A DNA stretch of 64,000 bases. Source: Flavobacterium hankyongi. GTDB taxonomy: Bacteria > Bacteroidota > Bacteroidia > Flavobacteriales > Flavobacteriaceae. Under the pieces are notes generated by a model. That model was given only the letters and a program-made list of their open reading frames with translations, was not told the DNA's origin and did not search any database. The stretch's first letter is position 1, and every line of letters begins with the position of its first letter. Where the stretch lies: assembly GCF_036840915.1 (NCBI RefSeq), contig NZ_CP085725.1, forward strand, positions 620,001-684,000. The letters run 5' to 3'. This document shows, in pieces, positions 62,122 to 64,000 of the stretch. The translations under genes were made by a program, and so were the position numbers.

Positions 62122-62643
62122 ATGAAAAAAATAATTTTATTTTTGTTGTTAGTAATTTCTATTTCAACAATAGCACAAGAGAAAATTGAAAATTTAAAAG
62201 TAAACTGGCCTGAGGAATACAAATGGAAAATTGCAAATAATCAAGAAAATGAAACAGTACATTTTGTTGAGTTAGTTCCAGATAAAGAATCTCTTGAAAA
62301 TTGGTCAATTATAGGAACAATGATGTCTTTAAAAAATGTTAGAGATATGGGAATGGATAAAGCAGCTGATTTGTTTTATTCACAAACAAAACAAAATGCT
62401 CAAAATGCAAAATTAACTATTTTAGAAAAAAATGAACAGGATAAATATCCTTGGATATTATTTAAAATAGAAGTAGAAGAATATCTTGATGATATCAAGC
62501 CTGAATCTCAAGTTTATTATATTATTCAAGGAGATTCATCTTTATATGTGAATTTGGTTGGAATTAAGGAAAAGAAAATATCTAAAAAGTTTGAAGAGAA
62601 ATGGAGTAAAGTTTTTAAATCAAGTGAAATTGTATTTCAATAA
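62122..62643 (+). CDS. Secreted protein of unknown function, 173 aa
   Basis: The signal peptide (IILFLLLVISISTIAQ) is followed by a beta-rich mature part (ENLKVNWPEEYKWKIANNQE, ESQVYYIIQGDSSLYVNLVG). No domain is recognised with certainty. It starts 16 bases after the carboxylase, so the two may be co-transcribed. A terminator follows at 62674-62707. Confidence 0.7.
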   Translation: MKKIILFLLLVISISTIAQEKIENLKVNWPEEYKWKIANNQENETVHFVELVPDKESLENWSIIGTMMSLKNVRDMGMDKAADLFYSQTKQNAQNAKLTILEKNEQDKYPWILFKIEVEEYLDDIKPESQVYYIIQGDSSLYVNLVGIKEKKISKKFEEKWSKVFKSSEIVFQ

Positions 62644-62673
62644 TTAAACTTTTCTTAAATGTAACAATATATT

Positions 62674-62707
62674 AAAAACTACTACTAATTTTACGTAGTA
62701 GTTTTTT
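62674..62707 (+). terminator. Terminator after the secreted protein
   Basis: The arms aaaaactactac and gtagtagttttt surround taattttac; the T-tract follows. It ends the carboxylase unit before the aminopeptidase. Confidence 0.8.
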
Positions 62708-62728
62708 GTTTTACAAACCCCCAAATCC

Positions 62729-64000
62729 ATGAAAAACAGTATACTTATTTTAATTTTTTTCCTAAACTTATTCAGCGCATCAGCTCAGTTAACTGTCCCT
62801 AAAGAACATTTTACACGACGTGATTCTTTACAAGGCGGTTTACGACCTGAACGTACAAGTTTTGATGTTTTACGATATGATTTAAATATCAAGATTAGCC
62901 CTAATCAAAAATCTATTGTTGGGTATAATGATATTACTTTTAAAACCACAGATAATACTTCTAAAATTCAAATTGATTTATTTGAGAACATGAATGTTGA
63001 TAGTATTATTTTTAACGGAAAAAAATTAGATTATAAAAGGGAAGAAATTGCAACATTCATAAATTTTCCTTCGGCACTTCAAAAAAATTCAGAAAACAAA
63101 ATCCGATTTTACTATTCAGGAAATCCAGTAATTGCAAAGAAAGCTCCTTGGGATGGAGGTTTTGTTTTTAGTAAAGATGAGGCTGGAAAACCATGGATAG
63201 GTGTTGCCTGTCAGGGATTTGGAGCAAGTTGCTGGTTTCCTGTAAAAGACTCTCAAAGTGATGAACCAGATTTTGGTGCAACAATAAAAGTTGCTGTCCC
63301 AAATGGATTAATGAACGTTTCCAATGGTCGTTTCTTAGGTATGGAAAACCTTCAAAACGGATATACACGTTGGGATTGGGAAGTTAAAAATCCAATCAAT
63401 ACATATGATATTACAGTAAATATCGCTGATTATGTTCATATTAATGATACTCATAAAGGGCTTGATTTAGATTATTATGTTTTAAGAGCAAACGAAGCAA
63501 AAGCAAGAAAACATTTTGAAGAGGTAAAACCAATGATGGATTGTTTTCAGTCAAAATTTGGAAAATATCCTTTTAGCGATGATGGTTACAAATTGGTTGA
63601 AACGCCATATTTGGGAATGGAGCATCAAAGTGCAGTAGCTTATGGGAACCATTATATGAAAGGATACATGGGTAATGATTTGTCTGGTACAGGTGTTGGA
63701 TTATTATTTGATTATATAACAATTCACGAAAGTGGTCACGAATGGTTTGGAAACAGTATAACCAGTAAAGATATTGCTGATATGTGGATACATGAAGGAT
63801 TTACTATGTATTCAGAGATTGTTTTTATAGAATGTCAGTTTGGATATGATAAAGCAATGCAATACGCTTATGGTTTACGTAATGCAGTTAGTAATGACCG
63901 ACCAATAATTGGCCATTATGGAGTGAATAAAGAGGGTAGTGGTGATATGTATCCTAAAGGGGCATTAATGTTGAATACTATACGCCACATTGTGAACAAT
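62729..64000 (+). CDS. M1 family aminopeptidase, N-terminal 424 residues (partial)
   Basis: The open frame from ATG 62729 runs off the window end. A signal peptide (ILILIFFLNLFSASA, before QLTV) leads an M1-type protease: the N-terminal beta domain, the exopeptidase-type YLGMEHQSAVAYGN segment, and the zinc site HESGHEWFG (His333, Glu334, His337) with the distal Glu356 in WIHEGFTMY, the spacing of M1 peptidases. It cleaves N-terminal amino acids from peptides, probably in the periplasm. The C-terminal part is not seen. Confidence 0.92.
   Translation, partial: MKNSILILIFFLNLFSASAQLTVPKEHFTRRDSLQGGLRPERTSFDVLRYDLNIKISPNQKSIVGYNDITFKTTDNTSKIQIDLFENMNVDSIIFNGKKLDYKREEIATFINFPSALQKNSENKIRFYYSGNPVIAKKAPWDGGFVFSKDEAGKPWIGVACQGFGASCWFPVKDSQSDEPDFGATIKVAVPNGLMNVSNGRFLGMENLQNGYTRWDWEVKNPINTYDITVNIADYVHINDTHKGLDLDYYVLRANEAKARKHFEEVKPMMDCFQSKFGKYPFSDDGYKLVETPYLGMEHQSAVAYGNHYMKGYMGNDLSGTGVGLLFDYITIHESGHEWFGNSITSKDIADMWIHEGFTMYSEIVFIECQFGYDKAMQYAYGLRNAVSNDRPIIGHYGVNKEGSGDMYPKGALMLNTIRHIVNN

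Noticed and set aside
1..64000. CRISPR arrays and rRNA genes
   Set aside because: No regularly spaced direct repeats and no conserved rRNA sequence were seen; intact tRNA genes were not found either.

Overview
The window is AT-rich and low-GC, and looks like a Bacteroidota (Flavobacteriia) chromosome, most likely Flavobacterium. The evidence is a subtype iii type VI secretion system (T6SS) with the Bacteroidota-specific TssN and TssO, an RteC-family regulator, promoters of the form TTG-N(18-20)-TAnnTTTG, almost no Shine-Dalgarno sequences, and intergenic repeats of Flavobacterium type. All calls come from reading the sequence; no database search was run.

Layout. (1) 1-5600: an accessory flank with the end of a short-chain dehydrogenase, a thioredoxin-reductase-like flavoprotein with a Tat-like leader, a hotdog thioesterase, an RteC-like regulator, and a small replication/maintenance-type set (HTH protein, winged-helix protein, DnaC-like ATPase) separated by REP-like repeats. 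(2) 5826-21767: a compact ten-gene co-directional array that I read as one defence operon. It runs AbiEi antitoxin, AbiEii nucleotidyltransferase toxin, DNA methyltransferase, HerA-like translocase, NurA-like protein with a zinc ribbon, HNH-ATPase fusion (Septu-like), stand-alone HNH, second-type HNH, a PD-(D/E)XK candidate nuclease, and a 1348-residue protein with a degenerate nuclease-like C-terminus. Two matching palindromes (ttggcaaaa-N9-ttttgccaa) sit on the promoter and between antitoxin and toxin, so AbiEi may control the whole operon. I cannot match this combination to a named system; it is the best candidate here for something undescribed.

(3) 21768-23218: 1.45 kb without a credible gene but with at least six long inverted repeats. 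(4) 23219-25751: a small hypothetical gene, a four-gene minus-strand cassette (a 252-aa protein, a DUF5675-like protein, two small membrane proteins), and a tiny HTH-like gene. At about 25948-26044 there is a possible tRNA-Ser 3' remnant with a terminator, which may be the right attachment site of the accessory block.

(5) 26149-49233: the T6SS. A plus-strand tssE/tssF group converges on a minus-strand group of clpV and two paralogous PKD proteins. A divergent plus-strand operon follows: pseudo-NlpC/P60 lipoprotein, tssG, tssN, tssK, tssO, tssB, tssC. Then come two hcp (tssD) genes, vgrG, a 1026-aa HET-C-type effector candidate, a lipoprotein immunity candidate and a TPR secreted protein. TssJ, TssL and TssM are absent, as expected for subtype iii; I also found no PAAR gene and no clear TssR.

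(6) 49306-64000: ordinary chromosome with hutI, corA, a small membrane protein, a TonB-dependent-receptor-like outer membrane protein, an ArsC-like protein, a CPBP protease, menE-like, a DUF2490-like protein, a Pit phosphate transporter with its DUF47 partner, an acyl-CoA carboxylase beta subunit, a secreted protein and the first 424 residues of an M1 aminopeptidase.
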